A stretch of 43,701 nt of DNA. Origin: a virus. Under the pieces are notes generated by a model. That model was not told where the DNA came from, did no database searches, and worked only from the letters and a program-made list of their open reading frames with translations. Where the stretch lies: the IMG/VR virus record IMGVR_UViG_3300039191_000213, positions 1 through 43,701 of that record. One strand, written 5' to 3'. A program made the position numbers and the translations under genes. Positions 11,201 through 17,750 of this stretch are shown one piece after another. Within the stretch, counting starts at the first letter, position 1. Every line of letters begins with the position of its first letter.

Positions 11201-14200
11201 AGTTTGGGGTTATTGGTGATTTCATCAAGGCGCTGATACAGAGTACCGGCCAGTGTGCGCTCGGCTACTGGGGTGGTGACCGGGGCAGTCTCTGCGACTT
11301 CGGCCAAAGCGTCGTCAATGCGGGCATCTTCCACCAGTCCGGCGCCGTCCAGCCCTTCCATACCCGTAGCTCTGGGGTCGAACTTTGCGCCCAAATACCA
11401 CTGTTTCAGGTACGGCTTGGCCATATCGCCCAGATCACCCACCATGGCTTGAGCGTAGGCGCTGAACGTGCGGGCACCTCTTTCGATGTGGTACAGGGTC
11501 AGGGTGATCCCCGCCTGATACATTTCCGGGTCGAGGCCGGTGTTCATCTGTCCGAGCTTGGCTTTCAGAATGGCGCGCGCTTTTTCGGCGGCGTCTTCCG
11601 TGACAATGGTGTTCTCGGAGACTTTAGGCTTGGCCTTGGCAGCTTTCGGTGCGGCTGTAGGCTCCGGGGTTGCTGGCTCGTCGAGCATGCCGCCCTGACC
11701 GGTGAGGTTGTCCATGGCGTTGCCGCCCAGTTCAAAGGTGTCGGCGGCGGCCTCGCTTTGGCCTTTCACAAACGCACGGTCAGCGTCGGCCCTTTCTTTC
11801 TGGTCAGCGTCCCGCTTCGCCTGGGCTTCGGCTTTGTCGGATTCGGCTTTGGCTGCGGCCTGTTCGGCTAGGTCGGTTTCGGTTTGTGCGGCCAGGTCAA
11901 AGTCAGGATCTGCCGCTACGTCTGGGGTTGCGCCTTGCGATTGTCCGCCCTGATCTGCTCCAGCGGCGTCTCCTTGAGGTACTGATTCACCTGCACTTGG
12001 GTTAATCCTTTCGCCAGTAGTCGGTTGCTGGCTCGGTACAGGTGCGTCTCCTTTGCCATTTTCTCTGCCGACTGACGGCTGATTGTTGGATTGCTCATAA
12101 GCGCGTAGCTCCGTTTTCAGGTCGCGCACGACCGCAGCTTTTGTTTCACCATCCACCAAACGGCGGGCAGCCCGGTTAACCATATCGTTCAGCGCCGGGG
12201 TTGTGGATACCCGGTTAATCATTTCCAGCGCCTGGGCGCTTTCTTTCGTGATCTCTTTGTTGGCCTCGGTGGCAATCTGGTTGCCGGCTTCTCCGGCCCT
12301 ACCCGCGTTCTTGTTCAGGCTTCCAAACAGTCTCTTGTCGAAAGTCAGGGCCTCTCGCAATGAATTTAGCACAGACAGACGACTCTGCAGCAGGCTGATT
12401 TCTGCGGGATCATCGCCAAACAAACCGCCCTGGTCGCCCTGGGATTGCGCAAAGCCGGCGACGCGGATCTCGTTCACCAGCATCTGGCGCTCAAAGGCAG
12501 TGCCGGGCTTGCCATTCTGGAAGGCACGAACGGCGGCCTCTTGCTGGGCGTCCCCGTCAAAGCTGACACCAATGGCGCCGCCGTCTTTTTCGCTTAGCTG
12601 GCCGGCCGCAACCATGCCAAAGGCGTTATCGGACAGGTTGGCCAGCGCTTCGCCGTCCAGAGACACCTGATTGCGGGGGATGTCGTACTTCTCCCGGACC
12701 TCACTGTTCGGCATATCCACGTTACGGAACACCTTGGCCACGTCCAGCGCTTCGGCCTTGCTGTCGGCAATGTTCGCCATGGCAGCTTCCACCCGAGCAT
12801 CAGGAACGCTCACGCCCTCGGATTCTTCCATTATGCGCACGTTCACGGATGACTGACCCAGCCGGCGCGCCAGGCCCAAGCGGTGATGGCCGTCCGCGAC
12901 AAACAAAGATCCGTCTGTGCGGCGGTGTAGCAGAATTTGACCCGCTCGGTTTTCGTCCCACTTCTTCACGCCGTCAAGGCGGGTATCTACGCCGTCCTGA
13001 TTTACGCGGCTGCGGAACTGGTACTGCTCTGGATCGACTTGTATCTGGTTTACGGGCACACGGTAAACGCCTGTGCCTAGCTCGGTAAGCTCAGACAGCG
13101 GCTCCTGGCGCTGTCGGTTGGCCGCGTCCAGCCTGGCGAGCGCTTCATTCGTGGGCATATCCCACAACTGCGCGTCGGTTACGCCATAATCGCGCAGCTG
13201 ATTGCGCTGAAACGGGCTTAAATCGTCAGCGGCAAGGCCGGTGGTGCCGTCTTCGTTGACCGGTGGTTGACCGGTGGTTGACCGCTGATCTTCGCCGGCG
13301 ACTGGAGGGTTGCGATTTTCGTCGCGCAGTCCGGGCGGCAAGGCGTCCTCGAAAGGACCGTCATCGAACAGGGGCGCGTCGGGTGCGGCTTCGTCCTCGA
13401 AAGGACCATCCTCAAACAGCGGTCCCTGGCGCTCGGCTTCTTGCGCGGCGCGAATCTGGTCCAGTGCATCGCCGCCTTCGGCTTCGGCCTGACGGCGGGC
13501 AGCTTCAATGCGCTCTACCTGAGTCTGGGCCCGGTTTCGCTCAATGATGCCCGCCGGCGCGCCAAGACCACCACCCATCAGGCCGCCCGCGGCCATTTCA
13601 TCGATGATCTGTTTGTAATTTACTTCGCCAAGGTTCTGGAGCAACGACTCGCCGTTGTTATTAACCCAATAATTGGCGTGTTGATTGATAAGCCCCTGCA
13701 GGCCCTCGGTTGTGGATTCGGTGATAAGCCCCGTCAATGAGCTCTTACCCGCCGCTCGGCGCCCGCTTCGGCCTGCCGTTCTTGTGAGATCGTTCAGTAC
13801 GGAGTCGCTGATCTCGCTTGTGGCCCGGTCGGCCACGTCACCCGCACCCATCTTGCGCAACAACAGAAACGGCGTCAGGGTTTCCATCGCGCCCGCGAGG
13901 GAGCCGTGAGCCAGGGACACATCAAGCACTTCCGTCTCGCCATAGATCGAGCCGGTTTCCATGCCCGCTGACGACGCATAGGCGCCCAGGCCCTGCCCGG
14001 CTTTGATCGCGGTTTGCTTGGCCACTGACCCAGCCAGTAACCGTCCTGCAACACCACCAATACCGCCACCTGCAATGGATACCGCCAAGGTGGGCGCAAG
14101 GTTGCCCGCCGTGTACCGCGCCCAGTTAAAGGCTTCCATTGGCCCGGTGATGTCTGTAAAGCCATAGCCCAGTGAGTTCTCGCCAGCCTCTTCCATGTTG

Positions 14201-14514
14201 CGCTGGTACATATCTTTGCCAGCGTCATACAGGGTATCGCTTTCAAACGCATCGCCTGCCGCCTGGAGTAAGCCGCCGCCCATGGCCTGCACCTGATCGA
14301 CACCTGCCGATAGTCCGCCCATAAAGCCGGGAGATCCTTTTTCTTCAGACGCAGATTTTCCTTGAGCGCCGTAATTGCCAGTCACGAACCGGTCAAACTG
14401 GGCATCGGAGAAGGTAGAAAATTCAGGGGATTTGCGAATAAGTGACTTTATGTCGTCGTCTGAGCTGTCGCGTAGGCTGGGGTTTTTCTGGCGAAGGGTG
14501 TTCAGTATGGACAT
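2254..14514 (-). CDS. Giant polyvalent ejection-type protein (DarB-like)
   Basis: This single 4086-aa ORF fills 28% of the window and is last in the late operon. Approximate domains in order: a Gly/Ala-rich hydrophobic stretch near 130-170; a ParB-like domain near 480-600 with ADGHHRLGLARR; disordered linkers; an adenine-type methyltransferase with EPTAGNG (about 1206) and NPPF (about 1260). Then comes a Strawberry-notch-type SF2 helicase with QTGVGKG (about 1608), DEAH (about 1733) and GRINRTGQ (about 2136). An ART-like module follows (EWFGDSKVVDESG, VVYHGT, about 2745), then a zinc-metallopeptidase-like HEAVGH (about 2985) with a downstream EEMVAH, and a C-terminal LPD38-like region with a hydrophobic segment. 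Proteins of this kind (phage P1 DarB, the 'polyvalent proteins') are packaged and injected, often to counter restriction. That role is inferred here from family and from the neighbouring internal virion genes. Two other-frame ORFs lie in its linkers. Confidence 0.85.
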   Translation of the reverse strand: MSILNTLRQKNPSLRDSSDDDIKSLIRKSPEFSTFSDAQFDRFVTGNYGAQGKSASEEKGSPGFMGGLSAGVDQVQAMGGGLLQAAGDAFESDTLYDAGKDMYQRNMEEAGENSLGYGFTDITGPMEAFNWARYTAGNLAPTLAVSIAGGGIGGVAGRLLAGSVAKQTAIKAGQGLGAYASSAGMETGSIYGETEVLDVSLAHGSLAGAMETLTPFLLLRKMGAGDVADRATSEISDSVLNDLTRTAGRSGRRAAGKSSLTGLITESTTEGLQGLINQHANYWVNNNGESLLQNLGEVNYKQIIDEMAAGGLMGGGLGAPAGIIERNRAQTQVERIEAARRQAEAEGGDALDQIRAAQEAERQGPLFEDGPFEDEAAPDAPLFDDGPFEDALPPGLRDENRNPPVAGEDQRSTTGQPPVNEDGTTGLAADDLSPFQRNQLRDYGVTDAQLWDMPTNEALARLDAANRQRQEPLSELTELGTGVYRVPVNQIQVDPEQYQFRSRVNQDGVDTRLDGVKKWDENRAGQILLHRRTDGSLFVADGHHRLGLARRLGQSSVNVRIMEESEGVSVPDARVEAAMANIADSKAEALDVAKVFRNVDMPNSEVREKYDIPRNQVSLDGEALANLSDNAFGMVAAGQLSEKDGGAIGVSFDGDAQQEAAVRAFQNGKPGTAFERQMLVNEIRVAGFAQSQGDQGGLFGDDPAEISLLQSRLSVLNSLREALTFDKRLFGSLNKNAGRAGEAGNQIATEANKEITKESAQALEMINRVSTTPALNDMVNRAARRLVDGETKAAVVRDLKTELRAYEQSNNQPSVGRENGKGDAPVPSQQPTTGERINPSAGESVPQGDAAGADQGGQSQGATPDVAADPDFDLAAQTETDLAEQAAAKAESDKAEAQAKRDADQKERADADRAFVKGQSEAAADTFELGGNAMDNLTGQGGMLDEPATPEPTAAPKAAKAKPKVSENTIVTEDAAEKARAILKAKLGQMNTGLDPEMYQAGITLTLYHIERGARTFSAYAQAMVGDLGDMAKPYLKQWYLGAKFDPRATGMEGLDGAGLVEDARIDDALAEVAETAPVTTPVAERTLAGTLYQRLDEITNNPKLKAAVADYLGKKPADVTAQDMKQAQEALEVALVNRARDIVQRDTRRSDREVYDELQAMYAAQPNLNVRSSSSMQRQAYSTPAPLAFLSSRLAGITESTTVYEPTAGNGMLLIGAPVDNIVANELDSSRVALLEEQGIEVTQEDATEFAPGDMVDSVIMNPPFGRLKDKDGNAKPVKIDGYTIKAIDHLIAAKALEAMRDDGQATMLIGASKVAGDISTADRTFFNWLYRSYNVTSHFEVDGDLYNRQGAGWPVRVITIKGRKASSRISPKSGVIERAMNWSEVYEQYERGLDAQESNPRGANDSSGTDQQNTKNGPVPAAVGGRQQNRADGARGRTGGRGRAGTTANRPGPEGGNRTANRNTTDGGSRTVSGQSEQSDISSRPDVQADPRTSSAGGANRANTGKLGSKSEQNKPGELSGSEFQTPYKARSTGKNDNVLTPNNMAVPLNQALSDLEKDVGNLDTYVQEKLGYDTIAEMHESFMGLQVDAVAASIHNIENNKGIIIADQTGVGKGRQAAAIIRYARRVGKTPIFMSVSPNLFSDMYSDLKDIGDNDVKPFVLNAGEKITYQEREVYKARAGGKKHKATLQAMAATGKMPTDTDTLFLTYHQIKVDNLQRQVMSKMAENAIFVLDEAHNVSGARTSPISAAKGGGERVTAAGFMFELLDDKPVVYLSATFAKRPDNLPIYYRTDLSEAVDDISQIEEAMASGGLPLQAVISNMLARAGQLFRRERSFDGIKINTSIDTDNTAAHERLADAVAQGLSAINRADKLFHNIAMEGIKEAEEGGGGSATGAGNRAGNADHTNFSSVIHNYIGQLLLGLKVERAAIQAIELHKKGVKPVIALENTMGSFLSEYVADMGLEVGDPVDATYNDIMLRALERSRRYSRTAPNGDKEAVQVQLDQLDPLTRKAYLGAQEIIEGLDIADIPMSPIDLMRYRMGQAGMKVSEITGRDLTLDYSTNPPTLAKRDAKERTDKRSTVDSFNSGRLDGLVLNVSGSTGLSIHAASKFRDQKPRHMIVAQAPKDINILMQMLGRINRTGQVALPEYTMLGLNIPAEKRPLAVTAKKMKSLNANTSANDKSDTSVDAPDYLNKYGDQVVAEYLQGNTELARELDLVMPTGDDGAELGAQPDLAMKFTGRMARVPVETQKSAYDEVETTYAQLIEYLNKTGQNDLDPQTVELDARILESKVVYEGKAPTTIFGGNTTLHKIDAKYQGKPPTGKDVRDELAKTLKNTTADAYAADLMTQLQAGNGQQVMTDRAQERIREVESTLQAEAKKDGLQGGTAQEIAEQAKLRDDADIAKKYLNLEGRLRDAEGSEKILSARLMDSRDRTTRAVNSTFKVGERVMLDLKDEVVTGVVTGIKINPKGKGDPYTLSKTRVSFMVNSGARTIELPLSKLKESAGIYMQPLKRGTDADLDQIFKGQGSDGDMRETRFVATGNLIAAAADSSMPGRIIAFTDSTGKTHQGKLLPRRYEDENFDEAGAGQYMVLRDKAVLVKFLKNNADDLRRAGGVFDPKQVVRLIPKANGKWSITVPKANKGELARKVKFNQALLSAMGMEFYGSGKTMEATFSPDRLGKVTAALADLTPLNSLPSLREQWERAGGKAASEAVKTFDDSPSNSSDSPDVRFSLTSQTNTPAFREWFGDSKVVDESGAPLVVYHGTRADFSTFSSESFGDGVGGEARNGFFFTSDPDEASGYAAGSAPGGNVIPAYLSIKKPAEFTFSEHGISDIIEADEKVAAMLDGAQRFVSRLRGVDGLILRDIGGEGRDLYVAFQPNQIKSAVGNSGDFNSGNPDIRYSREKSKEGTKALGDSIKVAISGVPELVGTNVIQSASDLPAKAQAEMKRKGVKPDTVRGLYMDGEIYVVADNIVNAEDGIRVAVHEAVGHKGIRGVLGEGIDNVMLSLYRSLPNTPQGREALAEVKREYSFLDTSKRSDRIQIAEEMVAHLLEKGIRPKAWQRAMSKIRELLRTLIPAIAWTYTDVLSMGEQSREYLRGRKAGTGDKALRYSLGSNERISGGNLFDDFTEADRTAAAKIGPRSAPRRIMDAWKEVTNNAALKIRQGMVDRLAGFKAMDEALLGERMLNEDISRSSWVLGRMANAANGALNAMLHTGRLEMDPTEKVLTLKGDESKGLGSVFAQLASNNDPDSASAEVQRFMGWIAGNRSRKLLNEGRENLFTETEISAMENWDRGTLADGRNRAETYADVFTEFQAYRDDVLAIADQSGLLKKGMEEADAILFMADKHGIRGDLVKRAKKARKEANRADDVEVKEIAEAAEGKALADLQEAIETDIGGPAFNLEYDQLTTDQRELWANEFYVPFYRISEEDNKPTGQLSTGGLSRQQAYKRLKGGTQNLNDLLQNTMMNFHHLLDASLKNQAAQQAVENAQLLGMANRVSASNRDTKNSTFVLEDGEQVYYQIDDPLVFQSLTALTTAGMNGTAMKVMRGFKRLFTNMTTITPQFMVANLIRDSLQAVATNDISKNVFANVIGGTRSYNDETIKAQMMAAGASFNFGHLYGSNPDELRAQLTRDMRGVNLIDGPKAIPDALRNGWAWWNDVNNAAENINRAAIFTQNEDLGKLKAAFESRDLIDFSANGAWPAVRILIDIVPFLNARIQGLDKIYRSGVKPGASVLKGLFGGDAAGVTDKQSAGRFWSVTGALAIATMMLYLHNQDDEEYRKLEDWQKDTYWFVRFGDQGYFIPKPFEVGAISTIVERITEQFVDDEATGELFRKRLLSMLTDTFSFSPIPQAVQPLLDIYSNYDAFTERPVESMGMDRLSPELRKRASTSKIGEWGSQILNATIGGIGTPETNPFALSPVQMDHLIGGYFGQVGTWVTGAGDVAWRFATGNEKPAQRWYEYQPIRRFYKSLGDEDRYTKYGTVFYKGMREAARAHADVKELREAGRLADAAEVVKDKQEMLRIRTQLNRAQSDLRKINRRIDVIRRSDQPAGLKRQRIDRLRAIKNQIQRALGTKVIEARSS
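9951..10352 (-). CDS. Overprinted ORF inside the giant gene (133 aa)
   Basis: This ORF runs in the +1 frame relative to the giant gene, on the same strand. It starts at ATG 10352, preceded by GGAG 8 nt away. The protein looks ordinary: balanced Leu, Glu, Asp, Ala, Ile and Val, and acidic helices such as QEEELEDEDVLELLQ. The giant protein over the same bases is low-complexity (Gly, Arg, Asn, Ser, Thr; residues about 1388-1521), a linker between methyltransferase and helicase. Other ORFs in this +1 frame along the giant gene read as Ser/Pro/Arg-rich shadows, so this one stands out. It is most likely a real nested gene. Function unknown; co-delivery or regulation of the giant protein would be speculation. 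Confidence 0.6.
   Translation of the reverse strand: MSNTNAVWMPKNLTPEGQMILAVPTSKTQKMDRFLLQLAVVNKIVRMAQEEELEDEDVLELLQTDPDLRAAIGPLTETRPMAEAALSADSLSNLIFQADLTCKPTREPQVLEELIEQTLESWVASLNRISQGN
11916..12098 (-). CDS. Overprinted small ORF inside the giant gene (60 aa)
   Basis: This is a second ORF in the same +1 frame of the giant gene. It begins at ATG 12098 with GGAG about 10 nt upstream. The peptide starts MSNPTISRQSAEKMAKE and is helical, with a plausible LTQVQVNQYLKETPLEQI segment that could be helix-turn-helix-like. The giant protein over these bases (about residues 806-866) is a disordered Ser/Gly/Gln/Pro linker after the ParB-like part. Its start region resembles that of the other nested ORF: both have a GGAGC, then TATGAGCAAT. 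It could be a real nested gene, but being short it is less certain. Confidence 0.45.
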   Translation of the reverse strand: MSNPTISRQSAEKMAKETHLYRASNRLLAKGLTQVQVNQYLKETPLEQIRADNRKAQPQT

Positions 14515-14590
14515 GGGGCGTTGTCTCCCGACAAAGCGAATAAAAGGGTAGCCGTATCACGCGAGGTTCAGCGATTTCGACACTACCCGC

Positions 14591-15544
14591 TTACTGGTTC
14601 AAGTTAAGCGGTACACCGGCTCTCTGAATATCCATTATACGCTGTTTAATGTTGTTGCGTAGGCGCTGCGTAAGTGCTTCAGCCGTTGCCGGGTCATCCT
14701 CTAGCGCCAGTAACCGCTGAACCAAGTCTTGCGCCGCCGCAATATCGTCCTGGCTTACCTGCGGGCGGTTGTTGCCGTCAGGCCTGCCGCCGGCTCCCGT
14801 TACGGTAGGCGGGTTGAGTCTCGCCATGAGATCGTCGGCCTCGTCCTGTAGTCCGTTTATCTGATCCGTCGCAACTGTGACTCGGGCCTGTGTTTCGACA
14901 GTATTCATTGCGCTGCCTACCAGGCCGCCAATGCTTTCGGGTGCAGGTTTTTCCGCTTTGGCTGGGTTTCCGGTTCCGGTTTCGCCGCCTTGGCCGTCAC
15001 CTTTGCCGTCATACAACTCGCTAAAGATGCCGCTCCCTGAGAACAGAGCGTTCAACTGGAGTTCCATGGCATCCCGTCGCTCCATATCCTCTGGCGATAA
15101 CACTCCGTATTCGGTGCTGTCGTCAATGGCTTTGATTCTGTCCGTGAGGGATTGGACTTGAGCTTTCTGGAGATTGGTCAGCGACATATCTTGGCCGGCT
15201 GAGGTCGGGTATGGGGTGTACTGATTACTGCCGGCTTCTCGCTGGCCAACAATGCGACCATTGTCGTCGGTCACGTCTTCGAACGTCCTCCGCCCCAGTT
15301 CGTCGGCGAGCCTGATACGCGCCGTTGCCTGTTCATTGTTTGTGGCGTCCTGCGCAACGCGGCGGCTGTTCTCGGTATCTGCAAGCGTCTGCTCTTGGCC
15401 AAACCGAATGGCCCCCTCTGCCCTGTTATTCATTGTCCGCAACTTCTCCAGCGCCTTTGCACGCTTTTCCTGAATGCGGCCCTCGCTGACCTGGCTTACA
15501 GCCTGCGCGCCGCCTGCCATTGCACTGCCCAATAGTCCCAGCAT
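14591..15544 (-). CDS. Putative internal virion protein
   Basis: This is a 317-aa protein. The N-terminus has a short small-residue hydrophobic stretch (LGLLGSAMAGG), followed by long Gln/Glu/Arg/Ala helices (about residues 20-90). The remainder is mixed and polar, with an acidic helical C-terminus (DDIAAAQDLVQRLLALEDD). No enzyme motif is visible. Its ATG lies just after the stop of the 208-aa gene upstream. It is placed between other low-complexity proteins and the giant ejection-type protein, in the position of internal core or ejection proteins of podophages. Function is inferred from position only. Confidence 0.6.
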   Translation of the reverse strand: MLGLLGSAMAGGAQAVSQVSEGRIQEKRAKALEKLRTMNNRAEGAIRFGQEQTLADTENSRRVAQDATNNEQATARIRLADELGRRTFEDVTDDNGRIVGQREAGSNQYTPYPTSAGQDMSLTNLQKAQVQSLTDRIKAIDDSTEYGVLSPEDMERRDAMELQLNALFSGSGIFSELYDGKGDGQGGETGTGNPAKAEKPAPESIGGLVGSAMNTVETQARVTVATDQINGLQDEADDLMARLNPPTVTGAGGRPDGNNRPQVSQDDIAAAQDLVQRLLALEDDPATAEALTQRLRNNIKQRIMDIQRAGVPLNLNQ

Positions 15545-15545
15545 G

Positions 15546-16172
15546 TTATCGACCCCCGTTCATGGGCTGGCCGCCCATCAGACCTTGCGGTTGTTGCGGG
15601 CCTTGCATCGTCTGGCCTTGCGACTGGCCGCCACTCATGGCTTTTTCACGCCCACTCATAAGCGCTTCAACGATCTGTTTGTACGCCTGGCGCTCTTCGG
15701 GTGACATTGCCTCCTGATCTGCATTTTTACCCAACTTGCCCAGGCCCAACATAAAGGCCGATTCAATGGCCTCGGCGTTGTTCTCGCGAGGCAGGCGCCC
15801 CATTTCCATCGCCATTTCACCCACGGCCTTAGACAGCTCCATGCCGGCTTGAACCATCACGTTCGGCGGTATGGTTTTGCCTTTCTGGGCCATGCCGTTG
15901 TAAACGGTCACCATAATCATACCCAGTATTTCGCCCATCAGATTCGCAATATTGCCTTCACGCTCCAATATTTGGGCAACGGCGTCCGCACCTTTCTCGT
16001 ACAGGAACGTCAGCAAGCGCTCCACGAGTGCGCTGACCATCGGCTTAGCCTCGCCAGGTGAAGCCATAGGGTTTCGTTGCTGGCCTTCCTGCTGTGGCTG
16101 CTGGGGTGCCTGTTGTGGGGGTTGTTGTGGGGGCGCCTGCTGGGGTTGCGTTTGCTGTAATAATCCGGCCAT
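15546..16172 (-). CDS. Putative internal virion protein, Gln/Pro-rich N-terminus
   Basis: This is a 208-aa protein with a near-perfect ribosome binding site (GGAGGCC) before ATG 16172. Residues 5-35 are Gln/Pro repeats. A helical middle follows (residues about 45-130), with a hydrophobic part reading LMGEILGMIMVTVYNGMAQ. The tail, from about residue 180, is Gly/Gln/Met-rich and unstructured. A compact helical centre with disordered ends fits proteins that are unfolded and ejected through the tail, but no family is recognised. It is the second gene of a block of five between the fibre accessory gene and the giant gene. Confidence 0.6.
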   Translation of the reverse strand: MAGLLQQTQPQQAPPQQPPQQAPQQPQQEGQQRNPMASPGEAKPMVSALVERLLTFLYEKGADAVAQILEREGNIANLMGEILGMIMVTVYNGMAQKGKTIPPNVMVQAGMELSKAVGEMAMEMGRLPRENNAEAIESAFMLGLGKLGKNADQEAMSPEERQAYKQIVEALMSGREKAMSGGQSQGQTMQGPQQPQGLMGGQPMNGGR

Positions 16173-16184
16173 GGTGGCCTCCTG

Positions 16185-17372
16185 TTATCCAAAGAAACGG
16201 GTGGCGTAGCTGCCGTAAGCGTTAAAGCCCCGGCTTGAGTCGATGCCGTAATCATAACCGCCTGCAAAGCCGGATATTTTGCCGGTCGTTTGCGCGGGTG
16301 TTGTGCTGGCTATGCCTGCCGGATTGCTTGGCGCACCGCTTGGCGTGTTTTGACCTCGCCCGCCTGTCACGCTTTGGTTTAACCCTGAGGGGTTTGTGCT
16401 GGATGCTGTTGATGGCATATCCCGCATAGCAACGTCGCCGGCTTTTTTGGCCACCTCCGAGCTCATTATACCAGTGACAGCAGGGCCGTATTTTCCAATT
16501 TTAGCGCCCAGCGGGCCAAGCGTATTACTGACCAATCCGCCCACGACGTTATTTACCCCCAAGCCGCGCGCCTGAGTGGCCGCTGATGAACTGAAGCTGT
16601 CATCCAGGTTCATGCCGGTGTTGTTCAGGTCGCTAATCGTATCTGATGCCTTTTTTGCCTTGCTGAGAGATTCGCCGACCTGGCCGACGGCAAAGCCCGG
16701 AATGCCGCCAAAAACAGATAATGCGGCCGAGGCAATTCTTGAAAAGCCGCCCGCCTCCGTCTCTGCGTTGATGGCATTTTCAAGGCTGGCGTCTTCGTCG
16801 CCCAAGATCGACTTGGATAACTGGCTTTGCGTTATCTGCTTATCCAGATCCCGCAGGCTTCTTATGCTTTCTGCTGTGGTCAGGTCGTCATCACCAAACA
16901 TCGAATCCAGCGCGCTTTTAAAGCTATCAACCACGCCTGAGAGCATTCCGTCGTCTTCACTCTCGGTACCTCCCGCAATGGCTGAGACGCCATTCATGCC
17001 GCCGGGGTTGGCCCTGCCGTCTTCGCTTACGCGGTCCCCACGGCGATTGGCGCTTGTGCGAGGGCCGGGCGTGTTATTGCCAGCCCCCGTGGCGGGGTTT
17101 CTATTGCTACCCCTCGGGTTCGATCCAGGCGTATTACTTCCGCGCCCACCGGTGTCGTTACTGATTCGGTCGCCGCGACGGTTGTTGCCCGTCCTCGGCC
17201 CCGGCGTATTGTTACCCGGGCCTACGGACGAGTTAGTGTTGCTGCCGCGAGCATCACGGCCTGGCGTGTTATTGCCGCGCCCGTCGCTGGATGATGACCC
17301 TCCCCCAGAAGATCCACCGCCGCCACCGGTATTCCCTGACCCGCCTGCGTTATCGCTGTCTGCGCGTCCCAT
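16185..17372 (-). CDS. Putative internal virion protein with Gly/Asn-rich repeats
   Basis: This is a 395-aa protein. The first 120 residues are low-complexity, with repeats of GNNTPG/GSNTPG and NRRGDR. From about 120 on it becomes more normal: an acidic part and a small-residue hydrophobic region (AALSVFGGIPGFAVGQVGE), then a GLGVNNVVGGLVSNTLGPLG stretch. The C-terminus is Gly/Ser/Pro-rich and ends aromatic. Its ATG follows directly on the stop of the 120-aa gene (TAAATG). No domain is recognised. Hydrophobic small-residue segments in a disordered chain are seen in phage membrane-penetrating ejection proteins; that role is inference. Confidence 0.6.
   Translation of the reverse strand: MGRADSDNAGGSGNTGGGGGSSGGGSSSSDGRGNNTPGRDARGSNTNSSVGPGNNTPGPRTGNNRRGDRISNDTGGRGSNTPGSNPRGSNRNPATGAGNNTPGPRTSANRRGDRVSEDGRANPGGMNGVSAIAGGTESEDDGMLSGVVDSFKSALDSMFGDDDLTTAESIRSLRDLDKQITQSQLSKSILGDEDASLENAINAETEAGGFSRIASAALSVFGGIPGFAVGQVGESLSKAKKASDTISDLNNTGMNLDDSFSSSAATQARGLGVNNVVGGLVSNTLGPLGAKIGKYGPAVTGIMSSEVAKKAGDVAMRDMPSTASSTNPSGLNQSVTGGRGQNTPSGAPSNPAGIASTTPAQTTGKISGFAGGYDYGIDSSRGFNAYGSYATRFFG
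17022..17279 (-). repeat. Coding repeat: GNNTPG / NRRGDR array
   Basis: The 395-aa protein contains four degenerate copies of a (G)xNTPG motif at residues about 33, 53, 79 and 99, two of which are followed by a copy of NRRGDR. The array at the DNA level spans about 260 bp of imperfect direct repeats. It probably arose by slippage and may vary in length among relatives. Confidence 0.6.
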
Positions 17373-17735
17373 TTAATAGTCTCCCCCGGCAATCATGCCG
17401 TTCGTCAGCAAACCTTTTTTGGCCACGCCGACGTGGGAGCCGTAGTTCTCAATTTCGCCGGGCTTGATCTGGCGTTCGTCACGGCGGCGGTCCATAACAT
17501 CCATCTGGAACCGCTCATTGGATTCCTGAAGCTCCTTGTTCGCAAAGTATTGGCCTGCACCACCGACCACACCGGCAATGATTTGCGCGGTTTCCGGGTT
17601 TTTCTCGACCCAATCAAACGCCTTGGTGCCCCATTTTATCGCGCTTTGGTATAGACTTTTGTCCGCGATAGCTTCGCCGCCATAGTCGAGTACCTGAGCG
17701 GTGCTGTTAAGCGCCTGATCTAAGCTGATAGCCAT
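17373..17735 (-). CDS. Putative internal virion protein, small
   Basis: This 120-aa protein is preceded by a GGAG six bases before ATG 17735. Residues 1-45 are helical; about 50-68 is a Gly/Ala/Val stretch (IIAGVVGGAGQYFA) that could insert into a membrane. A charged helix follows (RFQMDVMDRRRDERQ). The C-terminus, with YGSHVGVAKKGLLTNGMIAGGDY, looks like a short processed tail seen in several phage internal proteins. The gene overlaps nothing and is tightly placed between the 440-aa and 395-aa genes. Assignment is by position and composition. Confidence 0.6.
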   Translation of the reverse strand: MAISLDQALNSTAQVLDYGGEAIADKSLYQSAIKWGTKAFDWVEKNPETAQIIAGVVGGAGQYFANKELQESNERFQMDVMDRRRDERQIKPGEIENYGSHVGVAKKGLLTNGMIAGGDY

Positions 17736-17750
17736 AACTGTCTCCGTTGC

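Noticed and set aside
2518-14006. Many rightward ORFs of 60-220 codons opposite the giant gene
   Set aside because: They are antisense shadows of a long GC-rich ORF, with Arg/Ser/Pro- or His/Val/Gly-skewed composition, no ribosome binding sites and no recognisable domains.
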